The notes under the pieces: model-generated
The model's database searches: none
The model's input: the letters and a program-made list of their open reading frames with translations, nothing else
Told to the model about the DNA's origin: nothing
Position numbers and translations under genes: made by a program
Shown: in pieces, positions 35,287-47,654 of the stretch
How positions within the stretch are numbered: position 1 is the first letter of the stretch
Layout of the letters: every line of letters begins with the position of its first letter
Source: Arthrobotrys musiformis
Taxonomy: Eukaryota > Ascomycota > Orbiliomycetes > Orbiliales > Orbiliaceae
Reading direction: 5' to 3'
Length of the DNA: 64,000 nt
Assembly (NCBI GenBank): GCA_036971715.1
Contig: JAVHJL010000006.1
Coordinates: 2,852,001 to 2,916,000, forward strand

Positions 35287-36314
35287 CATAAGGCTAGCCT
35301 CCAGACCAGGCACTCCTGAGGCAGAGATTTATAACCTCATCTTTCCATAAAACTAGTCTGGTATCTTTTGGATATACAAATTCAATATTCCTCTCAAAAT
35401 TGTTGGTACTGCCCTCGGCTTGAATGGACGTCTTGGTATATTGATCTGTGTACATACTATCTGTGTGAGGCTGGGTATGATATCAGCATATATCGCATGA
35501 TTATATACCGTAGGGGTTTGATAGGTATCCTTTTGTGACGCCTGACTACGAGACCAGGTTTGATACATTTTTTCGACCGCTTTAAAACTTAGGACGCTTT
35601 ATAAGCATTTAAGGCGTCTGAATCCCTTCAAAAGCCGACTTGGGCTTACTGTACAAGGCGGATTTACCGTCCTAGAAAAACACTCGATTCCCCGTACGGC
35701 ATATATGGAGCACTTAGTTCTAAGGGCAGTTATGGTATCCTAGCTTATCTCACTGCACTAGAGCTAGAGCGCTAGAGCCAATTTGATTGTGCGAGGACCG
35801 ATCCGTTCCAGATTAAGATTTAGTCCGGTGGGGCCTTCTCGACTCGTGTCACTAAGCGTACAATAAAAATTAAACCACAAAAACAACAAAACTGTCCAAC
35901 ATCAACCACAAAGGATAAATCCGATGCTTTTTTCCCTATAGAATTAAGGGCAAGGAAGAAAGAAGTTTGGTGGCTTCTGTAACAGAAAATAGCGTAAATA
36001 AATATAATTTGAGAAGCTGTCGGATTAGAAAAGATAACCGAAAGGGGCCTCGAAAGAAGAATTGATATTCGCATGAAATGCGATTTTCTATAAACGAAAA
36101 GAAGGGATGAAAACAAGGGTCTTAATTCGGACGAAGAAATTTTGAAGCCTTGGTGTAAGTTTATTTTGGAGAAATAGAGGTTGAAAGAGACTCTTCCTGA
36201 AATAATATCGGATCGTGAGATACTAAAACGGGTCAGGGGGCGCACTTCTGGGATTGATAAGCTTTGAAAACCTACAATTTGTTGCCAGCCACTTCCTCAA
36301 GGGCATCTGTATCC

Positions 36315-39300
36315 CTATGGTCCAACGTGCACGTAGGCTGCCCATATAAGTGGATTCCCCACGGTACTAGTGACGTCTTCTTTCTCTTTATATCCAAAAG
36401 GCCTGACCTTTCTTGGATATCTCAATCCTCTTGATTCCAGATCAGACCCTTCACATTCTGTCGCGCATCCCTCGTCGTCTACTTCCTCGACGAGGGTTGG
36501 GGTCTCCGTATGGCTTGCTAAGGCTCTAGTTCCGGCCGCCCCTCTCGTAATCTCTCGGAGACGCCTCGTAGCCCTGTGCACTCCCAAGGAAACTTTCTTT
36601 CCGTCGATAGCCCTGCCGTCTTCTGCTGCTATTGTCTTATATACCTCTTCTGCTGCGGTAACGGAATGCTTATCAGAAACTTCCCATAGCGATCCTACGA
36701 CATGTTGGAAACCAGCTAACTGACATGCGGTCACCAAGTTAATGGCTTCGTCGTGTAGTTTCTCCGCGCTACTATCGCTCGTTGAACAGGCCGAGAGATA
36801 TGCTAGCCAAGGTGTCGAGGACTCTCGTTTAAAGTTTAATTCGGTAAGGTGTTCCACAGTTAATGGGTTTGTTTGCCAGTCATTAATAAGTAAAGAACTC
36901 TTCTCGGGTTCCAGAGAATTCGACTCCCCGTGGCCGGCATAATGGAAAATCGTACAGTTTTCCAGATGGCCCAGAACATCTTGCCGATTTGGTCGTTCTA
37001 GTTTGATTTTTTCGGTCGCTATACAGCTTGGTAAAAGGCCTTGCAACGTGGTAACCTCCTCCATCGTATACGGGAGATCGGCTTGCTTGGGGGTTTGATC
37101 CATTGACACAAGTACTGCCTTGCCGGGGGTAAATTTAGTCGTTTTTTGCGAGTTTTGACGGCTGTAGAGGAGGGCTTTGATGGATGAGCTGTACGAGGAG
37201 ACTACTCTGTCGAGGGCGGTTTTGGTGGATCCTGGGTGGTGGTACCCTGCGGCATGTAACGGCAGCAAGCTCAGCTGGCCCGTTGGAACCCACCATACTC
37301 GTGGCCACTCGTCCTGATCCTCATTTGCTGGGGGGTTCGAAAACTCTAGCGCATCCAGAATAGGGCCCACCGCTGCGTCCCAGAGCCACCCCAGCATCCG
37401 GAACATTTGAAGAAGGGTATCGGAGCATAATAGATGAGTAGAACGAATCGATTTCATAAACTCGGCATGTTTTTTGACATCTTTTTGAAGTAGGTTGGGA
37501 AGCGGGAGTGATCGGATGATTTGCTGTTCAATGAGGAATGCGTCGCAGCGATATTGACTGATGTTGATGATGACTATGGGTCCGTGAGACGCAGCAGCCA
37601 TTAGATCACTAGCTGATGGAGGGCGAAGGAAGGTGTCAAAGTTAGGCAGAAGACGGATTTGATCGATGGTCTTGTTCAACTCGATATTTGCGTTAAAACG
37701 TTGATGGGCTTTCTGTCGGAAAGCCGGAGATTCGTCGAAGATTGTGCTTTCATCGCTCGAATTAGGTCCCATTAACGCAGAACGAAACGTGTCTGAACCT
37801 GGTGCGTCGAGGATATCTCGGAGTCGTTCGAACTTCGCTGCGATATCTGGGTGTTGCGAGCGAAGTTCAGTTAAATCGGACCGGCTTCCAACCCGCAGGC
37901 CCGTCATGACACCCCTAGCAAGCTCAAGTAGCTTCACTGCGTCATATGCGCCCTTTCCAGCATTGAGTGTAATTGAAGCGGCTGTCGAAGATAAATCAGA
38001 GTGTCCCCTTAAATTGTGCTGTTGGTCCCGCTGCTTCAGTTCACGAGATACGCTTAATGGTAACAATTCCACAGCAATTTCAACCATTTCACTTGCTTTA
38101 ATCCACATCTCTTGATGAGCCAGAATTTTAGCGGCATTTCCCGCCGAATCAATTCGAACACGCGTTTCCGCATTGAGGAGCCGTGCTCCTTTTTCTGAGG
38201 CAGAGATTGCTTTCTCAAAATCGCTAGGTCTTCGTGTTTCGTTGAACTTGATCATGAAGCAAGTGGCTAGATTCTTTAGAAGAGCTGCCTTTCCAGGGTG
38301 GTCATCAGTTGCGAGGGCCACAGCTTCTTCGGCCATTTGTATAGACATATCGAGATCCTCAATGTTGCCGGTATACCCGAACCTAGTCCTAAGGAAAGTA
38401 GACGTGTTGTTTAAACACCCAGCTTTTTGAGATGGATCCAAAGTTGTCGCTATTGCTTCTTCAAACATTTTGACCGCCCTGTCCAAATCGTCTGAATTGC
38501 CAGTCCGCTTGAATCGAGTTGCAAAAGCGGCGGCTAAATTAGATAACACTACTGTCCTTTCTTGAATGTTAGACCGTAGCAGCTCCTCTCCTATCTGGAT
38601 GGCCATCTGCAAATCATCGAGGCTGCCAGTCCTACCAAATCTTATTTGGACATAGCCAGCCAGATTGCTCTGGAACCCCAAACGGAATTGGTTGCCTGGA
38701 GGTGTTAACTTGATGGCTTTCTCGCTTGCTTTGATGGCTAGCTCCAGGTCGTCAAGGTTACCGGTCAGCTTAAATCTCTCATATAGGTAAATAGATAAGG
38801 CCCCCACGCGGATACCAGGCGTGTCGTCGATATCCGAGACATCTGAGTCTCCATATCGATCAAAGTGTTCCACGGCTTCCTCGGCCAGTTCGATGGCCCT
38901 TTGCAAATCGTTGAGATCGCCGGTTCTTTCATATTTAATATGAGAGCAGTAGGCTAAATTATGTTGAAGTCTCCCCTTTAACGGACTATCAGAAGGGGTG
39001 TATATCAGGGCTTCTTCAGCCGATGTAATAGCCATTCGCATATCGTCAATACTGTTGGTCCACTTGCCTCTACAGTCTAAAGCGGATGACAAGCGACCCA
39101 GCACAGTCGATATTTCCAAATTATTATGACGACGTGATATCGCTTCAGCTCCTTCGCATATTTCAATAGCTTTTCTTAAATCAGCCATATCTTCAGTTGG
39201 GTTTGCCTGAAACCTCTGCTGGAGCCCGTTGGACAATCCAACTGATACGGCTAGTTTCCCTCTCAAGTCATCATCAGGCATGATGGCCAGTGCTTCCTCT

Positions 39301-40923
39301 GCTATTTTTATGGACATGTTTAAGTTTTCCATACTTCTAGTGTTTTCGTATTTAGTGTTAAAGGAATCGGCTAGTTCTTTCAAAATATATGGTCTGATAG
39401 GGTGACTGTTGGGTAGAATCGTTGAAGCTACCTGCAAATCAGTTGTATCTCCTGTCTCCTTGAATCTAGTCCTAAAGAATTCGACTAGTTTGATCTTAAC
39501 GGATTTGTTGGTCGGTTGGTCGTGGGGAATTGCTGTCAGGGCCATTGTTAAGTCGTTTATATCCCCTGTCTGTTCGTAAGTTGTCAAATAGTTACTAACC
39601 AGCGTAGACGTTGCTGTTATTGTTTGCCACATGGCTTTTGCTTCCTCTATTTCGTCGTACGAACGCGTCCGTATTGCCTTTATACCCTTCATTTTCAAGA
39701 GGTCCAAGAATTGGCTAGATTGGTGCAGGTCGTTTAAAGTTATCATTCCTTCGGCGCGTATGATAGCTTGACCAAGATCATCAAGTGAATCCGTACACTT
39801 GTACTTCTTCATGAGCAGTGTGATGAGGTCCTTTAGCCCGAGTGCGTAGTTCCGGCTATTGATATCTGTGCCCATTACAAACCCCTCTGTTCTGTTGATT
39901 GCATTTTGGAGATCTTCCACCATCTCTGTCCTTAAGAAGATGTAATAGTGGATGACTCCCAGCAGTTTGACTTGTTGAATATCCGTTTCTGTGATTGCTT
40001 CCAAGCTACTTGCAACTTCGTACAGTCCTTCCAGGTCCATATCAAGAAACGACAATTCTAGCCCATCCTCAGGTATATCCAACTCCCGGTAGTATTCCAT
40101 TTCGGTTAATGACAAGCCGTCATCGTCAGGAGCGCTCTGGAAGCCACTAGGATCCTGGTGACTAATGTAGTTAGAGGCCTGGTTAGGAAGTCCCTCTTTG
40201 CGGGCGGGAGTCTGTACATCATGGCCGCCGGTCGGTAAGGTGCTTTGGTTGGTTTCCAAAGTGGGTTGCGATGCCTTCTGAGGTGCTATAGGATTGTCGT
40301 GCACTCCTTGGTAGCAAATTATATCGGTTCCCGCATTTTCTGGAAGTCGCTTGTTATCTGTATCACTAGTATTGACGTTGGGAAGAGGCTTTTGCATAAT
40401 TAAGTCAGCGCCTATACATAATTGACATACGAAAGTATCAGCTTGGGGGGCGTGCTCTTACTTTTTCCTTGCTAGAAGGAACCGTTTCAATATGTGGACC
40501 ACCCTGGGTGAGGCTGGGGACGAGACCAATATGGCCCAATGAACTTCCTTCATCGTGGCCACCTTGATCCTTCTCCTTTGCCTCTTCTAAGATTTCCTGG
40601 AGCTCGCAAACCTCAACGCTACTAGACGGCGTGGGAGGCCCTAAGACCTTCTCACTTACCCTCTCGGCGTGAATCTTCAAATCCTTTAACTTTTTCTCTC
40701 TTTTCATCTTCTGCAATTCGTATTTGCTTTCTTTGATTTTCCATGAAGCTCGAACTTCTTTCAATTGATTTTCAAGCTGAATTATCTTATACTCGACTTC
40801 GCTTCTCTCCAAGTCATGTTCCAACTCTTCGGTCTGATTGGCAATTTCCAGGTCCCTTAACTCCTGTTCGCTTTCTTCCCGCCCAAGCCCCCCAGTGTTT
40901 TGGAGTCGATTTTCTGATGACAT
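36315..40923 (-). CDS. Coiled-coil/TPR/CHAT protease-like protein
   Basis: Two exons, 40923-40462 and 40388-36315, give 1511 residues. The 73-base intron (GTAAGA donor, AAAAG acceptor) joins two long frames in phase 0, so I call one gene. Residues 1-150 form a charged coiled coil (LERSEVEYKIIQLENQLKEV). About 280-1000 is a series of degenerate tetratricopeptide-like repeats (for example DDLQMAIQIGEELL and DLDRAVKMFEEAI). The C-terminal 300 residues are a CHAT domain, a caspase/separase-like fold, with the expected dyad H1307 (HYAGHGE) and C1355 (LSACSTSD), followed by GFQHVVGSLWEVSD. TPR-CHAT proteins are known as regulated proteases in bacteria and are common but poorly studied in fungi. The start at MSSENR was chosen because a strong acceptor-like CTCACAG lies just before it, suggesting a 5' UTR intron. 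Two separate genes remain possible. Confidence 0.82.
40495..40527 (-). repeat. 33-base dispersed element, copy C (inside CHAT gene exon 1)
   Basis: On the minus strand it begins GGTCTCGTCCCC and ends CAGGGTGGTCCA. Here the coding strand reads the element in the sense opposite to copy A, giving GLVPSLTQGGPH. It ends 33 bases before the exon 1 donor site. Confidence 0.8.
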
Positions 40924-43216
40924 TTCAAGCTGTGAGAAAAAAGAATTAGCGGTTCCGTTGCTAATACATAGTATCATTGTGTGGTATGGAAACCTGTATC
41001 TAGTCGCCTGGTCTCGAGGCTAGTATCTAGTAGGCTTATGATTCGTGTCGTCTAGCATACCTCATTTGCAGAAAAGCGTTTATATCAAGCGTGTACGATA
41101 TATACTTTTCGATGGCGTTGTATGGCAGGGTGCTTTTCTTTGCTGAAGTAAGGGAAGAATGAAGGACTTAATGATTACAGAAGGGTCCTGGAGACCAACG
41201 GCGGTATTTTATGGGATGGAAGTAGCCCACGGTATTTATAAAAATGTGAGTCTCAAAGGGGTCTGCAAATCTTGTCTCTAGCATAATATGGCTTTCGGTC
41301 CTGCATAAGGACAATAAAATCAATGGTTTGATCTATTGCGACTGTCGCCAATATGCAAGTAACTTTGTATCGCTAACTAGACTGCATATAATGAAGAATT
41401 CCTGCTACGATACTGGAACTGCACGCCTGATTCGAAGGCTGACTGATCCTACATGCTTAGTGGACGGTGTAGTACCCCCCTACCAAGTTAAGCCAATGAG
41501 AGTCATTCCATTGAAATAACTACCAACGAGGCTGCACAGACGGGAAACTATGGAATCATCGGGATATCCTTCGATGGATACCTTTTATCGAAGGGCTGCA
41601 AGTTCGAACCAAAGCCACAAATATAGTGCTGAATTGAAACCAAGGATCCTTCAAAAGCCGGCTGAATCCGAGGCATAACTGGTACGACTGAGTCCTGCAT
41701 TAAGTGCGCCTCGGGAAGTATTTTGGTAGAATTGAACCGGCCTGAAGTTGACCCTGCAAAGATACTGAGAGAATCTATCTAGGCCTGGATACCTACCCAA
41801 GTTTATATCCTGCTTGACAAACGAATGGCCAGATTTTCTGTCCAATAAACGCAATACACATATTGTATACATGTAACGAAAACCCAGAAACTTATTCTGA
41901 ACAGTGCATGAGTACTTTGGTCAATATTAATTAGATTTTCCCAACATTCAGTTCGGATTTTTAAACATACGCATCAGATGGTGCCCAAAGTATATACAAC
42001 AGATAGGTAGATAAACACATAGATTTCACATTCAGCTCGGAATTAACCCCCAATCGCAATCCCCATCATGATATGATATCATCACGATAGATGTCTACTA
42101 TACTAATAGTTGCGGTCTTTATATATTTCCAAAAGCTTAAGAAATTTTTTCTAGGCTGCAGCGCTGGTTTCTTAAATTACTATGTTACTAAGATTATTCT
42201 TCAGTCTCCTATACGTGTGGTATATATTCAAGCAGGTCAAATATTTGAAGGAAGGGGCTTAGCTTAGGAGGCCATGAAACGAATTAATATATGACCCAGG
42301 TTATATTACTTTAGCACTAGTAAAATGAAAATGGGAAGAGTATTATGTGACCTGGCGGACGTCGAAGCTTCCGTTCTCGATTTCGCTTTAAAGGTAGTTA
42401 GTTGAGGTCCACTCTATTAATCGGGGTCCATTTTATTGGTCTGCTTTAGTAGTTTTTGCTTCGGGGTACATGTGGGGTAAGCAGCTACAACTTTCATTAT
42501 CGATTCGAAATTTGAAAGCCTCAATGCCTCTATCCGACCCACAAGTCGTGCTACACATGCAACACAGCGATAAACTTTTCCACCCGTACGACCAATACCA
42601 TATTAACATATGCGGTATTCCCCAAGAGTTCTTTTTTGTACTTTTAGTGCTCATCACGGAGGGGTTGGTTAATTTGGATTCTGAGTATGCTGGAATCCCA
42701 GCCTTCTAACTGCTATACGCAAAATACAACAAAAATATTGGTCTCGAGGCCATGCAAGCATTCGGCAAACTCTGGTATACGAGACAACGTGCAAGCACAA
42801 ATATAAAAATTAGTAAAGTTTAAATACTTCGTACATAGGTTTTTAAAACGAGGTGACTAAGTAGTTGAGAAGTCCCAATCGGTTGGTTTAAGCCCAGCAC
42901 TAGCGCACTTGGTTTTAAAAGTCAGCTCAAGATTGTATACTAGTACATACATTCCAAGTTACTTTTGTATACATGCCTACTTGGAAAGGATGCTATAATA
43001 TAACATTCAGTAGTACTATGTATATACTTCCTTAAATTATAGTGTATAAGCGATTGTACATTTGCCGCTCTCCGATACATACTTTATATTAATATATACT
43101 TCATACATGCAGGGCCGCATAGTATAAAGAGTGCTTGTTTAGATTCGAGGCTATGCTTGTCTTGTCACTTGTTACGTGTAATTATAATACTGAGAGATAT
43201 GCCTTGTAGCTAAACG
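40924..43216. other. Intergenic region upstream of the CHAT gene
   Basis: About 2.3 kb of AT-rich DNA with no gene I can support. The first 150 bases probably hold a 5' UTR with an intron of the CHAT gene (a GTATGC donor near 41060 and the CTCACAG acceptor at about 40931). Stretches around 42000-43100 are TATA-rich. Short frames (for example 42470-42709 plus) carry no family signal. Confidence 0.45.
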
Positions 43217-44748
43217 TCACTTTGTATCCATATCTGGCGAAGGCGGCCCCGAAAAGATATCATGCATGGTATTCTTCGGCGCCCACCTCCTAGGCCCGAA
43301 AGGCTCTTCGGCAGGCTCTTCGGCAGGCTGTCTGGCAGGCGCGGGTTCACCTACATCCCGAAACTTAGGAGGGATACCTGGAAGCCTCTCGCGGGAGACT
43401 TTCGGCTGCATCACATAATTCAAATCCTCCTCGGGAATATTATTCGACTCGACATCCAGAAGAGCCTGCAGGGGGTCAGCGGGCGCATACTCCATCTTTT
43501 CCGGATTATCCCACAGCCAAATCTCATCCAACGCCGGGTTCCTCTTGATCCAAGATCTGGGCGGGTTAACCTCACCGGCCATGGTTTCGTAGAATAATTC
43601 GGCCGCCCTGACGCCCGCTTGTTGTCGTTTGAATTCCTCCTGCTGCTGTTTATCTAATTCCACATCGATAATGTTGCCTCTGCCGATTAGAGTCTCGTAG
43701 CTCTGTTTGTATAAATACGTATTCGGATCGTATCTAATATAATCCCCCGCATTACGGATACGGTCGTTCCGCCAGTTCACATAGGCAGGATAAAGTCCCT
43801 TACAAGTCGTCGTCGGACGATAAACCCAACGGGAGTTATCTCTAATAATCTCCCGCGGCGCCGGTAACACACGCTCCAGCCGGCCAGGACTACGACCACC
43901 CGCCGGCACATCCTCGTCCGAAGTATACACCGTAAGCTCGTCCGCGAGCTCGTCCAGATCAGACTCGGTATCATACCCTTGCTCGTCCTCATTATAATCA
44001 CTCCCATACCCCTGCCGGCGCTCGTAGTAGTTAAACCCAAATAAGCCTCCGTATCACGCTCAGGTCTATACGGATCCATCCCCAACGCCGGCGACTCCCG
44101 CGCGTAAGCAAAATACCACGGATTCCAACAAATATAACTCTCCGTCATATACCCATTCTCCGCATTTCCGGGTTTGATCTCCCAATTGAACGATGTGGCC
44201 CCGAACCTGTTCCTAGCCACCTTGAAGGCCATATTCCACGGTTCCAGTTTCAATTGTCTCACGACGTCCATTTCGAAGGTTTGGAGGTCGCGTGGGTTGA
44301 TTTCCTGCCAGTGCGTTATTCTGTTGCCCTTCCATGGTGAAAGTTTTACGATCCTCCCGACGGGATCATCGGCGTTTCGACCGATCCGTGCTATGAGTTT
44401 GATATTACCGGGAAGGCAAGGATCGAACTGATCCGGTCCGGGGAAGTCAGCACGGTAAAACGCCACGATTTGTGGAATCTTTGCCGGTGTTCCGGGGGCT
44501 TCGCGGAAAAGTATGTCCGCTACGAAACCTTTGGCTTCCAGTGGGTAACCCTCCCAGTTTACGGCGTTACAGCTGTATCGAGGGTAGACGCTCCAGTTGA
44601 ATTCCGGGAGCGGTTTGTCGGCAAAGAAAATGCCCGGGGCGGTGTACATGTTGTATGGATTGAAGGCGATTTCGAATGCCCTTACTCCCACTAGGGGGGG
44701 GACGAGCCAGACGATATATTCATCTATCCGCATCTTGACTCTCAACAT
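43217..44748 (-). pseudogene. Probable secreted orphan protein, reading frame broken by a -1 frameshift
   Basis: Two overlapping frames on the minus strand clearly belong together. The first runs from ATG 44748 (or the better secretion start at 44733) to about 44037. The second continues from about 44037 to the stop at 43217. Near 44037 the sequence has three Gs where four would keep a single open frame of about 500 codons without any other stop. An intron cannot explain it, since the gap between the frames is under about 40 bases. The start at 44733 gives a signal-peptide-like segment (YIVWLVPPLVGVRA). The mature part is rich in Trp, Tyr and Pro, with an acidic low-complexity patch just after the break and a charged C-terminus. 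I do not recognise a family. Either this is a sequencing indel in a live gene or a recent pseudogene. Confidence 0.65.
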
Positions 44749-45181
44749 CTTCGAAAGCTATACATGCGTATGCTAACCTCAGCCTCTTTTGCGACTACAA
44801 GTACCACGCCTAAACTACTACCATGTGGTTACCTTAACTGTAGGACGAGGGTATCTAGCGTGGGCTCAAAACGTTCTTAATTCTGCTAAAATTCTCTCAT
44901 CCGGTGTTCTGATATTATGGCATCCTACGTTTATTCCACGCATATTCCAGCTTCTGCCCCACAAGAATATTAATGTTCTTTGTCCCTAGCATACAAAAGG
45001 AAAAGGAGGAGAACTTGGTAGTACGATAAGATAAGATTAATTAAAGCCCCATCCCCCAAGCAAAAAAACCTAAGGTGCAAGAAAAACCAAATATCTCACC
45101 TCACAGGGCGCAAAAGAAGAGAATAAAGGTGATCCAAGTCCAGGTAAAGCTATTACTTATGCCGGAAGCCCCGCCCAAGAA
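44749..45181. other. Intergenic region between RFA1 and the orphan gene
   Basis: About 430 bases, AT-rich, containing the probable RFA1 3' UTR and the orphan gene promoter. No other feature seen. Confidence 0.45.
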
Positions 45182-47419
45182 CTACGAGTATTGACCGATG
45201 ATGCCGATCTACGATTGAGGTTAGTATGCTACTCCGAACTTTAGCATGTTGAGGGGTGTGGCTACCAATCTATTGCATTCAGCAGCATAATCGACCTTCT
45301 CGACTGCATAAACACGGTTTCGGACACTAGATTTGGAAAGTCAGTCGGTACACGTTCCTTCTGAATGGGAGGTTCAGCATACCGTGGTATATCCTGATAA
45401 ACTTCTTGAATCGCACGAATGCTGAAAATCCAAGTTTGAGTGGTGGCTTTTTTCATTGTGGATTCATAAGAAGATTCATCGTAGTCCTATCAAATTATCA
45501 AGTTAGCCTAGAGGTCCAGATGTTCAGCGATATCTAGAATACACCCACCTTCATCGTGTGTAGATCGGAAGCAGTCGTTCCCATAATGATCTTCCCTTGG
45601 TCGTCGAAAATATTCAGCCACGTCTGTCCGGTATGGTCGTACGCAGCGCAAGTAAGGATATATCGCCACTTAGGTTCCGGCCAGTTAATATCGCACTTCT
45701 CACACCTCCATAACCCGTTCACCTCAATGACCTTCTTGCTGCATCCTTCAGACCTGCAAGCAGCGTAACTATGTCCCTCGTTCTTGATGAAACTGATTGT
45801 GGCTTTGAGAGTGTAATAGTCGGCAGACTCCCCGAATCCAAGATTTTCATCGAGGGCTTGTTGGACCGTTTTGTAAGGAGCGGGTTTGTGACCTCCTGCG
45901 CCACCGGGGTTGAGGCCTTGGTGGGTGGAGAAAGTTGTATCACGGCCTTCGCTCGTGTACCAACCCTTCAATCTGTGGGCTTCTTCGAGGTCAGGGTCGA
46001 CCTGCATAGTGCTGCTATTCTGCATGCTGAGGGAGCGACCCCCGAAATCCGAAACTTTGACACCCTTCACGGCCACAACGCTGTCGGGCATGACCTCAAA
46101 CTTCTCAGCGGATTTACCCCAGACCGTGAGTTTGACGTTATATCCAGTGTCATCGACGAGAGTAAGATCGCGTTTGGTAAATTCTTTGCTGGACTTGCTC
46201 GACTTAATTGTGCTAACTTCCCCAACGCTCTGCAGAATACCAATAACATCGATCTGTGCGTCCTTGGCAGTTTCTTGCAAACCTTGGAGGGTAACAAAGT
46301 TGTACTTTGGCTGAGGGACATCTTCGTCATCTTCTACCTTCTGTACCTCCGAATCTCTGTCGAAGACGAGCTCGTAGTCGTTGTCAACGTTTGAATACTG
46401 CCTCTTGGCGATCTGGACTTTGCATTTCGAGACGAGGTAAACGCTGCCTTCCTCGAAAACGTGGTAGAGGGAATCAACTTGATCACCAAAACCTGTGGCT
46501 TTGATTTCGCCAGTCTGGTCCATTAGAGTGACAGCAAAGAGCCTGCCATCACCCTTCGCATTCTTCCAGCTCCTGATGTCGCCACGGAAGACGCATCGGA
46601 CTTTGATAGTCCATCGGTTTTGGTATGGGGATAATGACTCGATAGACGAAATGTTTGATGATCCTCCTCGAGAGCTATTTGGAGGAAATATTAGCGAGAA
46701 GAGAACCCCCAATTTCGTGAGTGAAAAAAAAGAAGAGACTCACGATTGCCCAGCCCTCGAAGGGCCAGCTCCACCTGCACCACGACCAGCACCAGCACCT
46801 GTAGGTCTATTACCGTAAAAGTTCGCAACCGATGTCGGTTGTGCAGCACGTTGTTGTGCAAGCTCCGCGGCCGAATCAGGCATGACTTGCTTGGGATCAC
46901 CAATCTTTTCTTCGGGCGCCTCCTGTGCGAGCTCGACGGCAAGGACGATTAAAACGCTGGAATACGACCGAACCGAAGTTAGCATCTAGGACCAACCAAC
47001 TGCATATTGTATGCCAACAAAAAGAAAACGGCAAATCCAAATAGAGGGTAAAGAACCCCAGACCTTTTATCCTTGACCTTCCCGGCCTCATACTCCTTGA
47101 CTCGTACGATGCTTCCTTTCTCAATTCTACTCTCTGCCATGAGGTGATTGCTTTCTACGTCCTTGTATTAGCCTTAATATCCCCAGATCGAGGTAAAGCA
47201 AGTTTAGAGTAGAGTCAGAAGCTTACGAGAGGCAATCATCCCCTGTGTGAAATGGATCCCATCAGAAACCACGATTCGGTACCTCTCCGGTGTCTTCCCC
47301 TGAGCTTCAATCTTCTTAACAAGCAAAATTTGCATGATGGGGTCTTTCCAAGCCTCCTTAGGGTTCTCGCACCCGGCAGCAAAAATAGCTGCCAGAGATC
47401 CTCCACTCAGCTGCGTCAT
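45182..47419 (-). CDS. RFA1: Replication protein A large subunit (RPA70)
   Basis: Seven exons, 47419-47227, 47154-47064, 46956-46744, 46674-45549, 45486-45383, 45326-45266 and 45208-45182, give 604 residues, the usual size for Rfa1. Phases agree at all six introns, including the last exon of only 27 bases, which supplies IGIIGQYS. The N-terminal domain (LSGGSLAAIFAA...YRIVVSDGIHFTQGMIAS) is followed by a Gly/Ala/Pro linker. The two central ssDNA-binding OB folds start at SLSPYQNRWTIKVRC. The C-terminal OB fold carries the zinc ribbon C-x4-C-x12-C-x2-C (CRSEGC...CEKC). Rfa1 is the main ssDNA-binding subunit of RPA in replication, repair and recombination. An AACGCGTT box lies about 230 bp upstream. 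Confidence 0.96.
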
Positions 47420-47524
47420 GGTGGAAAAGGTATACGGTAACTAAGCGTATTCTGTTCGATAGTCTGGTAGCGTGTATGTATCTGTGGTATACGGCCGATT
47501 CGTCACGATGGTGGCAGAGTTGGT

Positions 47525-47549
47525 ATGATATGATATGATATGATATGAA
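47525..47549. repeat. (ATGAT)n microsatellite
   Basis: About five tandem ATGAT units in the RFA1 upstream region. The complementary repeat is about 420 bases away. Confidence 0.8.
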
Positions 47550-47646
47550 GGTGGGTAGGTGGAGGTTGGAGGGAGCTTTGTCTAAGCTTGCCGCGTTTGT
47601 TTGGCCTCGCGTAAAGTGCTTCCAGTCTGCTATTTAACGTTGGCAG

Positions 47647-47654
47647 AACGCGTT
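47647..47654. promoter_or_regulatory. MCB-like G1/S box upstream of RFA1
   Basis: AACGCGTT, identical to the box upstream of MCM4, about 230 bp before the RFA1 start. CCGCGT and CGCGTA half-matches lie nearby (about 47591-47612). Inferred target of an MBF-like G1/S regulator. Confidence 0.5.

Larger units (their letters stand above)
34125..36314. other. Non-coding region with minisatellite and hairpins
   Basis: About 2.2 kb with no supported gene. It holds the DRN1 promoter, a CTAC-rich minisatellite, two short perfect hairpins and AT-rich DNA. The 141-codon minus frame at 35820-36245 starts at GTG, is rich in Ile, Phe and Ser and has no features; I leave it out. Confidence 0.5.

Noticed and set aside
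35820..36245. 141-codon minus-strand frame downstream of the CHAT gene
   Set aside because: Starts at GTG, AT-driven Ile/Phe/Ser composition, no motif and no splice context.
40438..40977. Separate coiled-coil gene upstream of the CHAT gene
   Set aside because: A consensus GTAAGA donor at its end joins the next frame in phase 0 through a 73-base intron, so a single gene is the simpler reading.
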